From the NCBI RefSeq assembly GCF_900104725.1, contig NZ_LT629758.1, positions 6,565,001 to 6,629,000 of the forward strand: a DNA stretch of 64,000 nucleotides, read 5' to 3'. The notes under the pieces were generated by a model. It saw only the letters and a list, made by a program, of their open reading frames with translations, searched no databases and was not told the origin of the DNA. Source of the DNA: Actinoplanes derwentensis. Lineage in GTDB: Bacteria; Actinomycetota; Actinomycetes; Mycobacteriales; Micromonosporaceae. This document shows, in pieces, positions 9,035-18,163 of this stretch. Position 1 is the first letter of the stretch, and every line of letters starts with the position of its first letter. The translations under genes were made by a program, and so were the position numbers.

Positions 9035-10257
9035 TGAATCCCGTCCGGGCCCGGGTTGGAGAGTTCCTTCATCTCGCTGATCGCCGGCACCGCCATCGGG
9101 TCGAGCCCGTGTGCCAGAGCCAGGTAGAGCGAGGCGAAGTCGGGCACCGCCACCAGGGAGGCCAGCCGCTCCAGTGTCGAACCGCCCTCAGCGGTCAGCA
9201 CGTCGCAACGCACCCCACGCCGGTCGGCGAGCGTCTGGATGGCGTCCGCACGGCGTTCCTCGACGGCCACCGGCTCGTCGGCGTCGTCCTCCGGGTTCAA
9301 GCCGCCGTCCCGGAAGAGGACCAGACGCAGCCGGGTGGTGGCCTCGTCGGCGTCCTCGTCGGGGTCGGCGAAGATGTCCCGCGACGTCTCGGCCAGTCCG
9401 CCGAAGACGCCATCGAGCAGGCCCACCCGGCCCCGGCCGGCTTCGCCGAGCGCACCGGCCATGACCGGGTAGCGGGCGTTGGCGGCGAGAGTGTCGCCGA
9501 AGCGCCGGGCCGCGACGGTGGCCAGCGGGGACGAACCCCACACGATCGGCACCGAGCCGGCCAGCCCGAGGGCCAGTGCCTTAGCCGGGTTCACGAAGGA
9601 GTCGGCGCCGACCCGGCAGCGCTCGGCGTCCGCGTCCAGCCGGATCGCGGTCTCGGCGATGTCCGCCTCGGCCAGCTTGGCCAGACCGAGGGCCCGGCCG
9701 GCGAAGAGCACCGGAATCGTCAGGCCCCAGAGGGTGGCCCGGGCCGGAGCGCGCCGGGGCACACCGATGAACGGCGCGCGGGCCCGCTCGGCCAGTGCCT
9801 CCAACTCGGAGCCGGGGTTGCCGATGGCGACCAGGCGGGCGCCGCGGCGGTGCGCGGCCTCGGCGGCGGCCAGCGCCTCCGGGCTGCGACCAGACGCGGA
9901 GACCGCGATCACCACGTCGGCGGCACCGACCCAGCCGGGGACACCGGCACTGCGGTGGCCGATGATCGGCACCGGGCAGCGCGGCCCGGCGACGGTGGAC
10001 AGGATGCTGCCGGTCAGACCGGCGGTGCCGATGCCGGCGACCACGACGGCACGCGGGCGGCCCTCGTCGGCCAGCATGCTCAGGTCGACCTCGGCGGCCA
10101 GGGCCGCCGACTCGCGCACCTGCGCGCCGGCCGAGGCGGTGGCCCGCAGCATGCCGCCCGGGTCGTTGCCGAGCATCGTCTTCTCGTCGTTGAGCAGCGA
10201 CTCGTCGGCGATGCGGTGCCCGTTGACCCCGGAGGATCCGGTCAGTGGGTCGACCAT
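9031..10257 (-). CDS. SIS-domain phosphosugar isomerase-like protein
   Basis: The 408-residue product contains two SIS subdomains. The first carries the phosphosugar signature VVIAVSASGRSPEALAA (about residues 110-125), and the family's C-terminal region follows (about 300-400). Relatives next to manB in actinobacteria are annotated as bifunctional phosphoglucose/phosphomannose isomerases. Activity here is inferred. Start and stop are both coupled: its ATG overlaps the TAA of the Trm112-like gene by one base, and its TGA overlaps the GTG of the CDF gene. The placement between manB and manA supports a role in hexose-phosphate balance. Confidence 0.85.
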   Translation of the reverse strand: MVDPLTGSSGVNGHRIADESLLNDEKTMLGNDPGGMLRATASAGAQVRESAALAAEVDLSMLADEGRPRAVVVAGIGTAGLTGSILSTVAGPRCPVPIIGHRSAGVPGWVGAADVVIAVSASGRSPEALAAAEAAHRRGARLVAIGNPGSELEALAERARAPFIGVPRRAPARATLWGLTIPVLFAGRALGLAKLAEADIAETAIRLDADAERCRVGADSFVNPAKALALGLAGSVPIVWGSSPLATVAARRFGDTLAANARYPVMAGALGEAGRGRVGLLDGVFGGLAETSRDIFADPDEDADEATTRLRLVLFRDGGLNPEDDADEPVAVEERRADAIQTLADRRGVRCDVLTAEGGSTLERLASLVAVPDFASLYLALAHGLDPMAVPAISEMKELSNPGPDGIQ

Positions 10258-10475
10258 TACTTCTCCTCCTCAGCGGTCTCGGTGGAGGCCGCGGAACCAG
10301 CGGGCCCGGGTGACCGGGCCTCGTCGAGGAGCAGGATCGGGATGTCGTCCCGGACCTCGAAGATCCGCCCGCACTCCGTGCACGTCAGTGTCTGGGCACC
10401 CGCGTCGTAATCGAGGGGCGCGTGATGCGTGTCCGGGCAGGCCAGAATCTCCAGCAACTGCTGATCGAGCGCCAC
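10257..10475 (-). CDS. Trm112-family small zinc-binding protein
   Basis: The 72-residue protein has the Trm112/UPF0434 features: an early LLEILACPDTHHAPL stretch, then a CTECGRIF pair of cysteines, then VRDDIPILLLDEA. The second CxxC is complete. The first position keeps one Cys with His residues nearby. A GTG start is set by AGGAG seven bases upstream. Trm112 proteins act as small partners of methyltransferases; the partner here is unknown. The stop codon overlaps the ATG of the SIS gene. Confidence 0.87.
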   Translation of the reverse strand: MALDQQLLEILACPDTHHAPLDYDAGAQTLTCTECGRIFEVRDDIPILLLDEARSPGPAGSAASTETAEEEK

Positions 10476-10519
10476 CGACGTACTCCTAATCGCCGCGAAT
10501 CAACTTGGTCGTGGCGATC

Positions 10520-11899
10520 CTATCCACGAACGATCGCGAGCACCTCGTCACGCAGTTTCGCCATGCGGTCGGGGTCGGCGGCCTCCACGTTGAGCCGCAG
10601 CAGCGGCTCCGTGTTGGACGCCCGCAGGTTGAACCAGGAACCGTCCCCGACCTGGAAGGTCAGGCCGTCGAGGTCGTCCACGGCGGCGTCCGGGAAGGCG
10701 GCCCGCACCGCGGCGATCCGGGCAGTGGCGTCGGCCACCGTGGAGTTGATCTCACCGGAGGCGGCGTAGCGCTCGTACTCCGCGGCGAACTCGGACAGCG
10801 GCAGCGGCTGGCCACCGAACGCGGCGAGCACGTGCATCGCGGCGAGCATGCCGGTGTCGGCGAACCAGAAGTCCCGGAAGTAATAGTGCGCCGAGTGCTC
10901 GCCCCCGAAGACCGCGTTGGTGGCGGCCATCTCGGCCTTGATGAACGAGTGGCCGACCCGGCTGCGGACCGGCTTGCCACCGTTCTCGATGATGATCTCG
11001 GGCACCGCGGCCGAGGTGATCAGGTTGTGGATGATCGTGCTGCCCGGGAACTTGGCCAGCTCACGGGCGGCGACCAGCGCGGTGATCGCGGACGGCGAGA
11101 CCGGATCGCCCTTCTCGTCGATCACGAAACAGCGGTCGGCGTCGCCGTCGAAGGCGAGACCGATGTCGGCGCCCTGCTCGCGGACCGCGTTCTGCAGGTC
11201 GACCAGGTTCTTCGGGTCGAGCGGGTTGGCCTCGTGGTTGGGGAACGAGCCGTCCAGTTCGAAGAAGAGCGGCTCGATCGTCAGCGGCAGGGCCGGCAGC
11301 ACCTGGTCACCCAGGACGGCCGGCACGGTGTAGCCGCCCATGCCGTTGCCGGCGTCCACGATGACCTTGAGCGGGCGGATGCCGGACAGGTCGACGAGTG
11401 AGCGCAGGTGGGCCGCATAGTCGGCGAGCACGTCCCGCTGCTCCACCCGGTCCGGGCCGTCGGCCTCGGCGTTCAGGTCGGCGAGCAGTTTCTGGGCGCG
11501 CTGCCGGACGATGACCAGACCGCTGTCCTGGCCGACCGGGCGGGCGCCGGGGCGGCAGAGCTTGATCCCGTTGTACTGCGCCGGGTTGTGACTGGCGGTG
11601 AACATCGCACCGGGCAGGTTCAGTGACCCGGAGGCGTAGTAGAGCTGGTCTGTGGAGGCCAGACCGATGTTGATCACGGCGGCGCCGGCCGCGTTGACAC
11701 CCCGGGCGAACGCGGCGACCAGTCCGGGACCGGACTCGCGCATGTCGTGGCCGATCACGATCTGGTCCGGCTCGGCACCCGACTCCCGCAACATCTCGAC
11801 GAACGCCGTCCCGATGGCCCGGGCCACCGTCTCGTTGAACTGGTCCGGAACGGTTCCCCGCACGTCGTACGCCTTGATGATCTGCGACAGATCAGACAC
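10520..11899 (-). CDS. manB: Phosphomannomutase/phosphoglucomutase
   Basis: This 459-residue alpha-D-phosphohexomutase converts mannose-6-phosphate to mannose-1-phosphate. It may also act on glucose phosphates. The three signature sites are intact: the phosphoserine loop FTASHNPAQYNG, the Mg2+ loop AFDGDADRC and the sugar-binding loop GGEHSAHYYF. The phosphate-binding region lies near the C-terminus (RASNTEPLLRLNVEA). The start is a GTG preceded by GAGGGG. It lies 44 nt upstream of the Trm112-like gene and is likely the first gene of the mannose block. It works between manA and manC. Confidence 0.95.
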   Translation of the reverse strand: MSDLSQIIKAYDVRGTVPDQFNETVARAIGTAFVEMLRESGAEPDQIVIGHDMRESGPGLVAAFARGVNAAGAAVINIGLASTDQLYYASGSLNLPGAMFTASHNPAQYNGIKLCRPGARPVGQDSGLVIVRQRAQKLLADLNAEADGPDRVEQRDVLADYAAHLRSLVDLSGIRPLKVIVDAGNGMGGYTVPAVLGDQVLPALPLTIEPLFFELDGSFPNHEANPLDPKNLVDLQNAVREQGADIGLAFDGDADRCFVIDEKGDPVSPSAITALVAARELAKFPGSTIIHNLITSAAVPEIIIENGGKPVRSRVGHSFIKAEMAATNAVFGGEHSAHYYFRDFWFADTGMLAAMHVLAAFGGQPLPLSEFAAEYERYAASGEINSTVADATARIAAVRAAFPDAAVDDLDGLTFQVGDGSWFNLRASNTEPLLRLNVEAADPDRMAKLRDEVLAIVRG

Positions 11900-11985
11900 T
11901 GCTCACCCCTCAGCGAAGTCCCCTGGTTGGCCCGAGGGTAACCGAGCGCCTCGTGCCCGAAGGTTTTAACCGCGCGGCCGGTCGG

Positions 11986-12651
11986 TTAACTCAGCGAATC
12001 CCGGCACGCACGGTCCGCAACCCTGGTGGTCTCGGGCAGGCGGTATCGCGGAGCCAGCCGTAACGTCAGCCCACACGCCCGTTCCAGGCCGATCCGGTGC
12101 CCGGCGGAGACGAAGACCGGCTTCACCCCCGATTGGGTACGCAACACCGCGCCGACCGTCTCCCCGGAGTCGATCAACGGCGACCGTGCGCCCCGCTGCT
12201 CGCCGACCGGCTCCCAGTCTCCCACCAGCCGGGTCTTCCCGACGCCGAACGACGGGAGATCGGTGAGCACACCCAGATGCGCGGCGAGGCCGAAGCGGCG
12301 CGGGTGAGCCAGCCCGTGCCCGTCACAGATCAGCACGTCGGGCCGGACGGTCAGCCGGTCGAGGGCGTCCATCAGCGCCGGCACCTCACGGAAGGCGAAC
12401 AGGCCCGGGACGTACGGGAAAGCCGGCACCCCGCGGACCACGGCGGTGTCCGCGATCGACAAGTCGGCGGTGTTGAGCACCACCACCGCGGCGGCCAGTC
12501 GCCGGTCGTCGGCGGAGTAGGCGACGTCCAGTCCGGCGACGGTCGTGGGCGCTCGCGGGCCGTCCTCGTGGACCACCCGGGAACGGAGGGCGTCCTGCAC
12601 GGCGAGGGCTTCTTCTTCGGTACGGGGCCAGGGTTGCACGGCCCGGAGCAT
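11986..12651 (-). CDS. nfi: Endonuclease V (deoxyinosine-specific)
   Basis: This 221-residue protein fits endonuclease V, which nicks DNA one base 3' of deoxyinosine and so repairs deaminated adenine. The family motifs are present in order: VAGLDVAYS with the first catalytic Asp, the wedge-like PYVPGLFAFREVPAL, DGHGLAHPRRFGLAAHLGV with the next acidic metal ligand, and GVGKTRLVG. SAGHRIGLERA lies near the C-terminus. The start is an ATG at 12651. The gene is divergent from the GAF regulator at 12,800, and the shared 148-nt gap carries the inverted repeats listed next. Confidence 0.92.
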   Translation of the reverse strand: MLRAVQPWPRTEEEALAVQDALRSRVVHEDGPRAPTTVAGLDVAYSADDRRLAAAVVVLNTADLSIADTAVVRGVPAFPYVPGLFAFREVPALMDALDRLTVRPDVLICDGHGLAHPRRFGLAAHLGVLTDLPSFGVGKTRLVGDWEPVGEQRGARSPLIDSGETVGAVLRTQSGVKPVFVSAGHRIGLERACGLTLRLAPRYRLPETTRVADRACRDSLS

Positions 12652-12658
12652 AGATACT

Positions 12659-12745
12659 GAACCTTTTTCGACGTGACGAGGCCTGGTCTCCGGAGATGAC
12701 CTACGAGCTGCACTGCTGGGCTCGAAGTCAGGGTGAAAAAGGTTC
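12659..12745. repeat. Inverted repeat GAACCTTTTTC in the nfi/GAF gap
   Basis: GAACCTTTTTC at 12659-12669 recurs as its exact reverse complement GAAAAAGGTTC at 12735-12745. The two 11-bp arms are 65 nt apart in a divergent promoter region. An AT-rich core is unusual here. The spacing suggests two binding sites for one regulator rather than a hairpin. Confidence 0.6.
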
Positions 12746-12752
12746 GGTTGTT

Positions 12753-12776
12753 GTCACTTGAGGTGACGCGGGTCAC
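12753..12776 (+). promoter_or_regulatory. Possible operator: GTCAC/GTGAC half-sites
   Basis: Three pentamer half-sites occur in 24 bases: GTCAC (12753), GTGAC (12763) and GTCAC (12772). They form two overlapping inverted repeats with spacers of 5 and 4 nt. They end 23 nt before the GTG of the GAF-domain regulator and could be an autoregulatory site. No protein can be assigned from sequence alone. Confidence 0.4.
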
Positions 12777-12799
12777 GATGGGGCCAGGAGGTACCGCCG

Positions 12800-14047
12800 G
12801 TGAACCCGTGGCTTGCCCTGACCCCCGGAGACGATCCCGCCGAACGGATCCGGCAGGTCGGCCGCGCCCATGAGCGTTTCCTGGCCGGTGAGCCGCGAAC
12901 CGACCGGATGCGCGCGGTGGTCGCCGACTCCTGGGCCCGGTCCGCCGCGTTCATCGGCGCCGACCACACCGCCCCGATCGACCTGGCCGACGCCGATCTG
13001 GAGGCCTACCGGTCGGCGCATCCGCTGGCCCGGGTCATGCCGATCTTCCGGGACCTGCTCGGCGGCCTGGCCGAGGACGGCGACCACATGATGGCGGTCT
13101 GCGACGAGAACGGCCGTCTGCTCTGGGTCGAGGGGCATCCGGCCACTCTGCGCGGGGCCGCCGCGATGAACTTCGTGCCGGGCGCCCGCTGGGACGAGGC
13201 GCACGCCGGTACGAACGCGCCGGGCACCGCGCTGGCCGTCGACCACGCGCTGCAGATCTTCGCCACCGAGCACTTCAGCCATCCGGTGCAACGGTGGACG
13301 TGTGCGGCGGCTCCGGTCCACGATCCCGGCACCGGGCGGCTGCTCGGGGCGATCGACGTGACCGGCGGGGATCATCTGGCCAATCCGCACAGCCTGGCCC
13401 TGGTGCGGGCCACCGCGCTGGCTGCCGAGGCGTACCTGCGCACGGTCCAGCCGGTCGCCCGGACACCGCAGGTCGCGGCACTCGGCCGGGACGAGGCCCG
13501 GCTCGCGGTGCGGGGCCGTGCGGTGCGGCTCGGCCGCCGGCACTCGGAGCTGCTGGCGCTGCTCACCGTCTATCCGGAGGGCCGCACCGGCGAGCAGTTG
13601 GGTGTCGAGTTGTACGGCGACGACGTGAACCCGGTGACGATCCGCGCCGAACTGTCCCGGCTGCGCCGCATCCTCGGCCCGGAACTACTCGACTCGCGCC
13701 CCTACCGGCTGCGCACGGCCCTGGAGACCGACTTCGGCGCGGTGGCCCGACTGCTGGACGCCGGGCGGGTCACCGAGGCGCTGGACGCCTATCCCGGCCC
13801 GCTGCTGCCCGGCTCGGACGCACCGGGCATCGTCCGGCTGCGGCAGCGGCTGGATCACCGGCTGCGGGCCGCGGTCCTGTCCACCGGTGACCGGCGGCTA
13901 CTGCAGTCCTGGCTGAACAGTCCGTGGGGCGGCGACGACCTGGACCTATGGGAGGCGTACGCGCTGCTGGTCCCGGCCGATTCGGTGGCCGCCCGCCGGG
14001 TCGCCGTACTGACCCGCGAGTACGCGTGCAACGTTGCTGCAACGTAG
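12800..14047 (+). CDS. GAF-domain transcriptional regulator
   Basis: The 415-residue product has an AcoR-like N-terminal region (DSWARSAAF, about residue 45), a GAF sensory domain (about 70-210, with a Trp-rich AAPVHDPGTGRLLGAIDVT stretch) and a C-terminal winged-helix domain (about 235-310). It lacks the sigma54 AAA+ module of true AcoR proteins. The GTG start is set by AGGAGG eight bases upstream. Proteins of this type commonly lie next to an aldehyde dehydrogenase/DUF779 pair, as here (36 nt upstream of it). It probably senses a small molecule linked to aldehyde or alcohol oxidation and controls the next two genes. The ligand is not known. Confidence 0.85.
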   Translation: MNPWLALTPGDDPAERIRQVGRAHERFLAGEPRTDRMRAVVADSWARSAAFIGADHTAPIDLADADLEAYRSAHPLARVMPIFRDLLGGLAEDGDHMMAVCDENGRLLWVEGHPATLRGAAAMNFVPGARWDEAHAGTNAPGTALAVDHALQIFATEHFSHPVQRWTCAAAPVHDPGTGRLLGAIDVTGGDHLANPHSLALVRATALAAEAYLRTVQPVARTPQVAALGRDEARLAVRGRAVRLGRRHSELLALLTVYPEGRTGEQLGVELYGDDVNPVTIRAELSRLRRILGPELLDSRPYRLRTALETDFGAVARLLDAGRVTEALDAYPGPLLPGSDAPGIVRLRQRLDHRLRAAVLSTGDRRLLQSWLNSPWGGDDLDLWEAYALLVPADSVAARRVAVLTREYACNVAAT

Positions 14048-14083
14048 CCGTAACTAAGGTCCGCCGAAAAGGGAGGCGAGACC

Positions 14084-15607
14084 GTGACCATCTACACCCC
14101 GCCCGGTTCCGACGGCTCGATCGTCAGCTACCAGTCCCGTTACGACCACTACATCGGCGGTGAATACGTCCCGCCGGCCAAGGGCCAGTACTTCACCAAC
14201 CCGTCCCCGGTGACCGGCCAGATCTTCACCGAGGTCGCCCGGGGCACCGCCGAGGACGTGGAGAAGGCCCTGGACGCGGCGCACGCCGCCGCCCCCGGAT
14301 GGGGCCGCACCTCGCCCGCCGAGCGCGCGAACATCCTCAACCGGATCGCCGACCGGATGGAACAGAACCTGGAGAAGCTGGCCGTCGCCGAGGCCTGGGA
14401 GAACGGCAAGCCGGTCCGGGAGACCCTGGCCGCCGACATCCCGCTGGCGATCGACCACTTCCGGTACTTCGCCGGTGCGGTCCGGGCTCAGGAGGGCAGC
14501 GCCGGTGAGCTGGACGAGGACACCGTCGCCTATCACTTCCACGAGCCGCTCGGCGTGGTCGCCCAGATCATCCCGTGGAACTTCCCGATCCTGATGGCGG
14601 TCTGGAAGCTGGCGCCCGCGCTGGCCGCTGGGAACGCGGTCGTGCTCAAGCCGGCCGAGCAGACACCGGCCTCGATCCACTACCTGATCTCGCTGATCGG
14701 CGACCTGATCCCGGCCGGTGTCCTGAACATCGTCAACGGCTTCGGCGTGGAGGCCGGCAAACCCCTCGCGAGTTCGAGCCGGGTCGCCAAGGTCGCGTTC
14801 ACCGGCGAGACCACCACCGGCCGCCTGATCATGCAGTACGCCTCGGAGAACCTGATCCCGGTCACCCTGGAACTCGGCGGCAAGAGCCCGAACATCTTCT
14901 TCGGCGACGTCAGCCGGGCCGACGACGACTTCTACGACAAGGCTCTGGAAGGCTTCGCGATGTTCGCCCTCAACCAGGGCGAGGTGTGCACCTGCCCGTC
15001 CCGGGCGCTGATCCAGCAGAGCCACTACTCGGACTTCCTGGCCGCCGGGGTGAAGCGGGTGGAGAACCTCAAGCAGGGCAACCCGCTGGACACCGACACC
15101 CAGGTCGGGGCGCAGGCCTCCAACGACCAGCTGGAGAAGATCCTGTCGTACCTCGACACCGGCCGGCAGGAGGGCGCCCGGGTGCTCGCCGGCGGCTCGA
15201 AGGCGGAGATGCCCGGCGACCTGGCCGGTGGGTTCTACGTCCAGCCGACGATCTTCGAGGGTCGCAACGACATGCGGATCTTCCAGGAGGAGATCTTCGG
15301 GCCGGTGGTCTCGGTCACCCCGTTCAGCGACTTCGACGACGCGATCAAAATCGCCAACCACACCTTGTACGGGCTGGGTGCCGGGGTGTGGACGCGGGAC
15401 GGTAACCAGGCGTACCGGGCCGGGCGGGCGATCAAGGCCGGCCGGGTGTGGACCAACTGCTACCACCTCTACCCGGCGCACGCGGCGTTCGGTGGTTACA
15501 AGCAGTCCGGCATCGGGCGGGAGAACCACAAGATGATGCTCGATCACTACCAGCAGACCAAGAACCTACTGGTCAGCTACTCCCCCAAGGCCATGGGCTT
15601 CTTCTAG
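14084..15607 (+). CDS. NAD-dependent aldehyde dehydrogenase
   Basis: The 507-residue enzyme has the full aldehyde dehydrogenase fold. It shows the cofactor region [21 protein letters not shown], the general-base Glu in LELGGKSPN and the nucleophile Cys in [11 protein letters not shown] (about residue 302). Length and the adjacent-Cys pattern resemble ExaC/AldB-type acetaldehyde dehydrogenases. The GTG start at 14084 has GGGAGG upstream. The gene lies between a GAF regulator and a DUF779 gene, a recurring arrangement in actinobacteria for aldehyde removal. The natural substrate is inferred to be a short aliphatic aldehyde. Confidence 0.95.
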   Translation: MTIYTPPGSDGSIVSYQSRYDHYIGGEYVPPAKGQYFTNPSPVTGQIFTEVARGTAEDVEKALDAAHAAAPGWGRTSPAERANILNRIADRMEQNLEKLAVAEAWENGKPVRETLAADIPLAIDHFRYFAGAVRAQEGSAGELDEDTVAYHFHEPLGVVAQIIPWNFPILMAVWKLAPALAAGNAVVLKPAEQTPASIHYLISLIGDLIPAGVLNIVNGFGVEAGKPLASSSRVAKVAFTGETTTGRLIMQYASENLIPVTLELGGKSPNIFFGDVSRADDDFYDKALEGFAMFALNQGEVCTCPSRALIQQSHYSDFLAAGVKRVENLKQGNPLDTDTQVGAQASNDQLEKILSYLDTGRQEGARVLAGGSKAEMPGDLAGGFYVQPTIFEGRNDMRIFQEEIFGPVVSVTPFSDFDDAIKIANHTLYGLGAGVWTRDGNQAYRAGRAIKAGRVWTNCYHLYPAHAAFGGYKQSGIGRENHKMMLDHYQQTKNLLVSYSPKAMGFF

Positions 15608-15609
15608 GG

Positions 15610-15981
15610 ATGGCCAGTCGCGTGGATGTCACCCCCGCCGCCGCCGATCTGATGCGGCAGCTGCGGGGGCAACACGGCCCGTTGATGTTCCACCAGTCCG
15701 GCGGCTGCTGCGACGGTAGTTCGCCGATGTGTTACCTGGAGGGCGAGTTCCGTACCGGCGCGTCCGACGTGCTCTTGCAGTCTCTGGCCATCGAGGGGGT
15801 GCCGGAGCCCATCACGTTCTGGATGTCGGCCGCGCAGTTCGCACTCTGGAAGCACACACACCTGACGGTGGACGTGGTCCCCGGCCGGGGCTCCGGCTTC
15901 TCGCTGGAGGCGCCGGAGGGCTTCCGGTTCCTGATCCGCTCGCGTCTTCTGACCGAGGCTGAGCTGGCCGAACTGGGCTGA
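15610..15981 (+). CDS. DUF779 protein
   Basis: The 123-residue product is typical DUF779: FHQSGGCCDGSSPMC in the first half, with three clustered Cys residues, then WMSAAQFALWKHTHLTVDVV. The ATG at 15610 lies 2 nt after the aldehyde dehydrogenase stop, so the two are co-transcribed and probably coupled. DUF779 genes accompany ExaC/AldB-type dehydrogenases widely. An assisting role, perhaps with the active-site thiol, has been suggested but is not established. Confidence 0.88.
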   Translation: MASRVDVTPAAADLMRQLRGQHGPLMFHQSGGCCDGSSPMCYLEGEFRTGASDVLLQSLAIEGVPEPITFWMSAAQFALWKHTHLTVDVVPGRGSGFSLEAPEGFRFLIRSRLLTEAELAELG

Positions 15982-15992
15982 ATTCCGGTGTC

Positions 15993-16017
15993 GGGCGGGG
16001 TGCCGGGTACCCCGCCC
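15993..16017 (+). terminator. Hairpin after DUF779
   Basis: GGGCGGGGT at 15993-16001 is perfectly complementary to ACCCCGCCC at 16009-16017, with a 7-nt loop. It begins 12 nt after the DUF779 stop. It is a very stable GC stem without a U-run and a plausible end for the regulator-dehydrogenase-DUF779 unit. Confidence 0.6.
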
Positions 16018-16186
16018 CCACTGGTGTAGACCTTTCGGACATTTACCCCGCTCAACACACCCCATCGGTGCCGTGCGATCCCGTGGCGTCCAGACTCGAC
16101 GTGTTCGGACTTCGCATGACAGATCCGTACGGACTGGCCCGCCTTCGCTATCGTCGGCGGCTGCAACCGACCTGGGGAGGTCTCTT

Positions 16187-17020
16187 TTGATACGGCTGTC
16201 GCATACCCGGAAGGCCTTCGCGATCAGCATCGTGCTGATCATGACCGGCCTGGTCGGACAGGCGACCGCGGCGACGACGACCGCCCAGCCCGCACCGAAA
16301 CCGTCGGCGTCCGCGGAACCCCCGGCACCCAGCGCACCCGCCGCGGTCCCGGCTCCCTCGAAGAAACCGAAGCGCACCACCGAGAAAGCCGCCGACTCCA
16401 AACCCAAGGGCAGGACCGGCCCAGCCGGGAGCCTGCTCGTCACCGGCGGCAAGGGCGTGGCCCTCACCTTCGACGACGGGCCCGACCCGGACTACACGCC
16501 GAAGCTGCTCAAGATGCTCGCCAAGCATCAGGTGAAAGCCACCTTCTGCCTGGTCGGCACGCAGGCACGACGCCACCCCGACCTGGTGAAACGGATCGCG
16601 GCCGACGGGCACAGCTTCTGCAACCACTCGTGGAACCACGACCTCAAACTGGGCAAGCGCTCACACAAGGCGATCCGCGCCGATCTGGCGCGCACCAACG
16701 CCGCCATCCGGGCCGCGGTTCCGGACGCCGAGATCCGGTACATGCGCGCCCCCGGCGGCAACTTCACCCCCGCCCTGGTCGACCTCTCCGCCGAGCTGGG
16801 CATGCGCTCGATCTACTGGAAGGTCGACCCGCGCGACTGGGAGCACAAGACCGAGTCGGCGTCGGCGCACCGCGACCGGATCATCCGGATCGTCAAGCAG
16901 CGCACCCGGCCCGGCGCGATCGTGCTCTCCCACGACTACAACCAGCCGGACACCATCGAGGCCTACCGGACGCTGCTCCCGTGGCTCAAGAAGCGCTTCC
17001 ACCTGGTCGCTCTGACCTGA
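16187..17020 (+). CDS. Secreted polysaccharide deacetylase (CE4/NodB)
   Basis: I chose the TTG at 16187 because GGGGAGG lies six bases upstream. It starts a clear signal peptide (basic residues, a hydrophobic core, then GQATAA). The 277-residue protein has a Pro/Ala/Lys-rich linker to about residue 85 and then a NodB domain. Its motifs are all present: TFDDGPD with the base and metal Asp, HSWNH with both metal His residues, RAPGGNF, DPRDW, and the final LSH motif. Such enzymes remove N- or O-acetyl groups from cell-wall glycans or chitin outside the cell. Metal ligands are complete, so activity is likely; the substrate is open. Confidence 0.9.
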   Translation: MIRLSHTRKAFAISIVLIMTGLVGQATAATTTAQPAPKPSASAEPPAPSAPAAVPAPSKKPKRTTEKAADSKPKGRTGPAGSLLVTGGKGVALTFDDGPDPDYTPKLLKMLAKHQVKATFCLVGTQARRHPDLVKRIAADGHSFCNHSWNHDLKLGKRSHKAIRADLARTNAAIRAAVPDAEIRYMRAPGGNFTPALVDLSAELGMRSIYWKVDPRDWEHKTESASAHRDRIIRIVKQRTRPGAIVLSHDYNQPDTIEAYRTLLPWLKKRFHLVALT

Positions 17021-17137
17021 TCCACCGCATTCGGCCCGGCGGTCGCGGGGCGGCCGGGACGGCCACCCACGTCGCGCGGACGAGGCGGGCGGGGGTAGTG
17101 CGGCGGGCGGTGTCGCTCGTATCAGAAAAAGATCTTT

Positions 17138-17500
17138 CTAGTGCGGTGGCGGAATCACCCGGAGGTGGCCGCGACGGCCGGTCTGATGACCATGGGTGTG
17201 ATCTGTGTCATCCGGCCGCGAGGTGAGCGGGCGGGCGGCTTCGCGGACGGCCTCGGCGAGGGCTACCAGGTCGTCGGTGGTGGGGGGTGGGGGCGCGAAG
17301 TCGCCGTCGTGACGCACCAACTCCCAGCCCCGGGGGGCGGTGAGGCTGCGAGCGTGCGTCTCGCACAGGTCGTAGGTGTGCGGCTCGGCGAATGCGGCGA
17401 GCGGGCCGACCACGGCCGTCGAATCGCCATAGACGTAGGTCAGGGTGGCGACCGCCTGTCGGGGACAGCCGTTCCGGGAGCAGCGCCGTGGTGACCTCAC
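17138..17500 (-). CDS. DUF3499 protein
   Basis: The 120-residue actinobacterial protein has the DUF3499 pattern: CSRNGCPRQAVATLTYVYGDSTAVVGPL at the N-terminus, then CETHARSLTAPRGWE. Four Cys/His residues could form a zinc site. The start is a GTG at 17500. It is divergent from the zincin-like gene at 17,686, the same arrangement as in mycobacteria. Function is unknown. The 117-nt gap to the deacetylase stop shows no strong hairpin. Confidence 0.88.
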   Translation of the reverse strand: MRSPRRCSRNGCPRQAVATLTYVYGDSTAVVGPLAAFAEPHTYDLCETHARSLTAPRGWELVRHDGDFAPPPPTTDDLVALAEAVREAARPLTSRPDDTDHTHGHQTGRRGHLRVIPPPH

Positions 17501-17685
17501 GGCGGCAACTTATCGCCCCGCTCGCGATTCTGGGTCGTGTTGCGGCGCGACACGCCGACCGGACCGCGTCACGATTCGGCGTTGGTCGTTAGACACGCCA
17601 CCACGTTGGGGCGAATTAACGGCGCGGACACACGGGGAGAACGGGCTGACCACGTCTGCCGCCGGTGTGGAGATACGCTGGCGGC

Positions 17686-18162
17686 GTGACCACCAGCCCC
17701 GAGCGCCGCCGGACGGACGGCAAGGCGACGCGTAAACCCGGCACGGGCCGTCCCGCGCGACGTGATCGGCACGGGCGAGGCCTGCGTGGCCGCCTGGTGC
17801 CCGCCACCGTGCCACTGGCCCGCACCAAGGCGGAGATCTTCGACGACCTGGTGCTGGACACCGTCGAGAGCCTGGAGCGCCGCTACGCCAAGGAGCTGGC
17901 CGGCGTGGAGTTCGCGGTGGAGGACGTCCCACCGGAGCTGAACGTCTACGACTCGGATGTTCTCGAGGACGGCGAGGTTCCCCTGGCCCGGCTCCTGCCC
18001 GGTCGGCCGGGGCGGCACGAGCTGCCGCCGCGGATCGTGCTCTACCGGCGTCCGCTGGAGTTCCGGGCGATGGATCGGGAAGACCTCGCCGACCTCGTCC
18101 ACGATGTGATCATCGAGCAGGTTGCCAACCTGCTCGGAGTGGATCCGGACGAGCTCGCCTAG
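17686..18162 (+). CDS. Zincin-like metallopeptidase family protein
   Basis: The 158-residue protein has a basic, Arg-rich N-terminus (about residues 1-40), then the conserved ARTKAEIFDDLVLDTVESLERRY region and an ELPPRIVLYRRPLEFRA strand. It ends in a helix where this family usually carries HExxH. Here the sequence is LVHDVIIEQVANLLG, so the canonical catalytic pair is absent. Proteolysis should not be assumed. The GTG at 17686 was chosen because it starts the conserved part; an in-frame ATG lies seven codons upstream. The gene is divergent from DUF3499 and its stop is 1 nt from that of whiB. Confidence 0.75.
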   Translation: MTTSPERRRTDGKATRKPGTGRPARRDRHGRGLRGRLVPATVPLARTKAEIFDDLVLDTVESLERRYAKELAGVEFAVEDVPPELNVYDSDVLEDGEVPLARLLPGRPGRHELPPRIVLYRRPLEFRAMDREDLADLVHDVIIEQVANLLGVDPDELA

Positions 18163-18163
18163 A

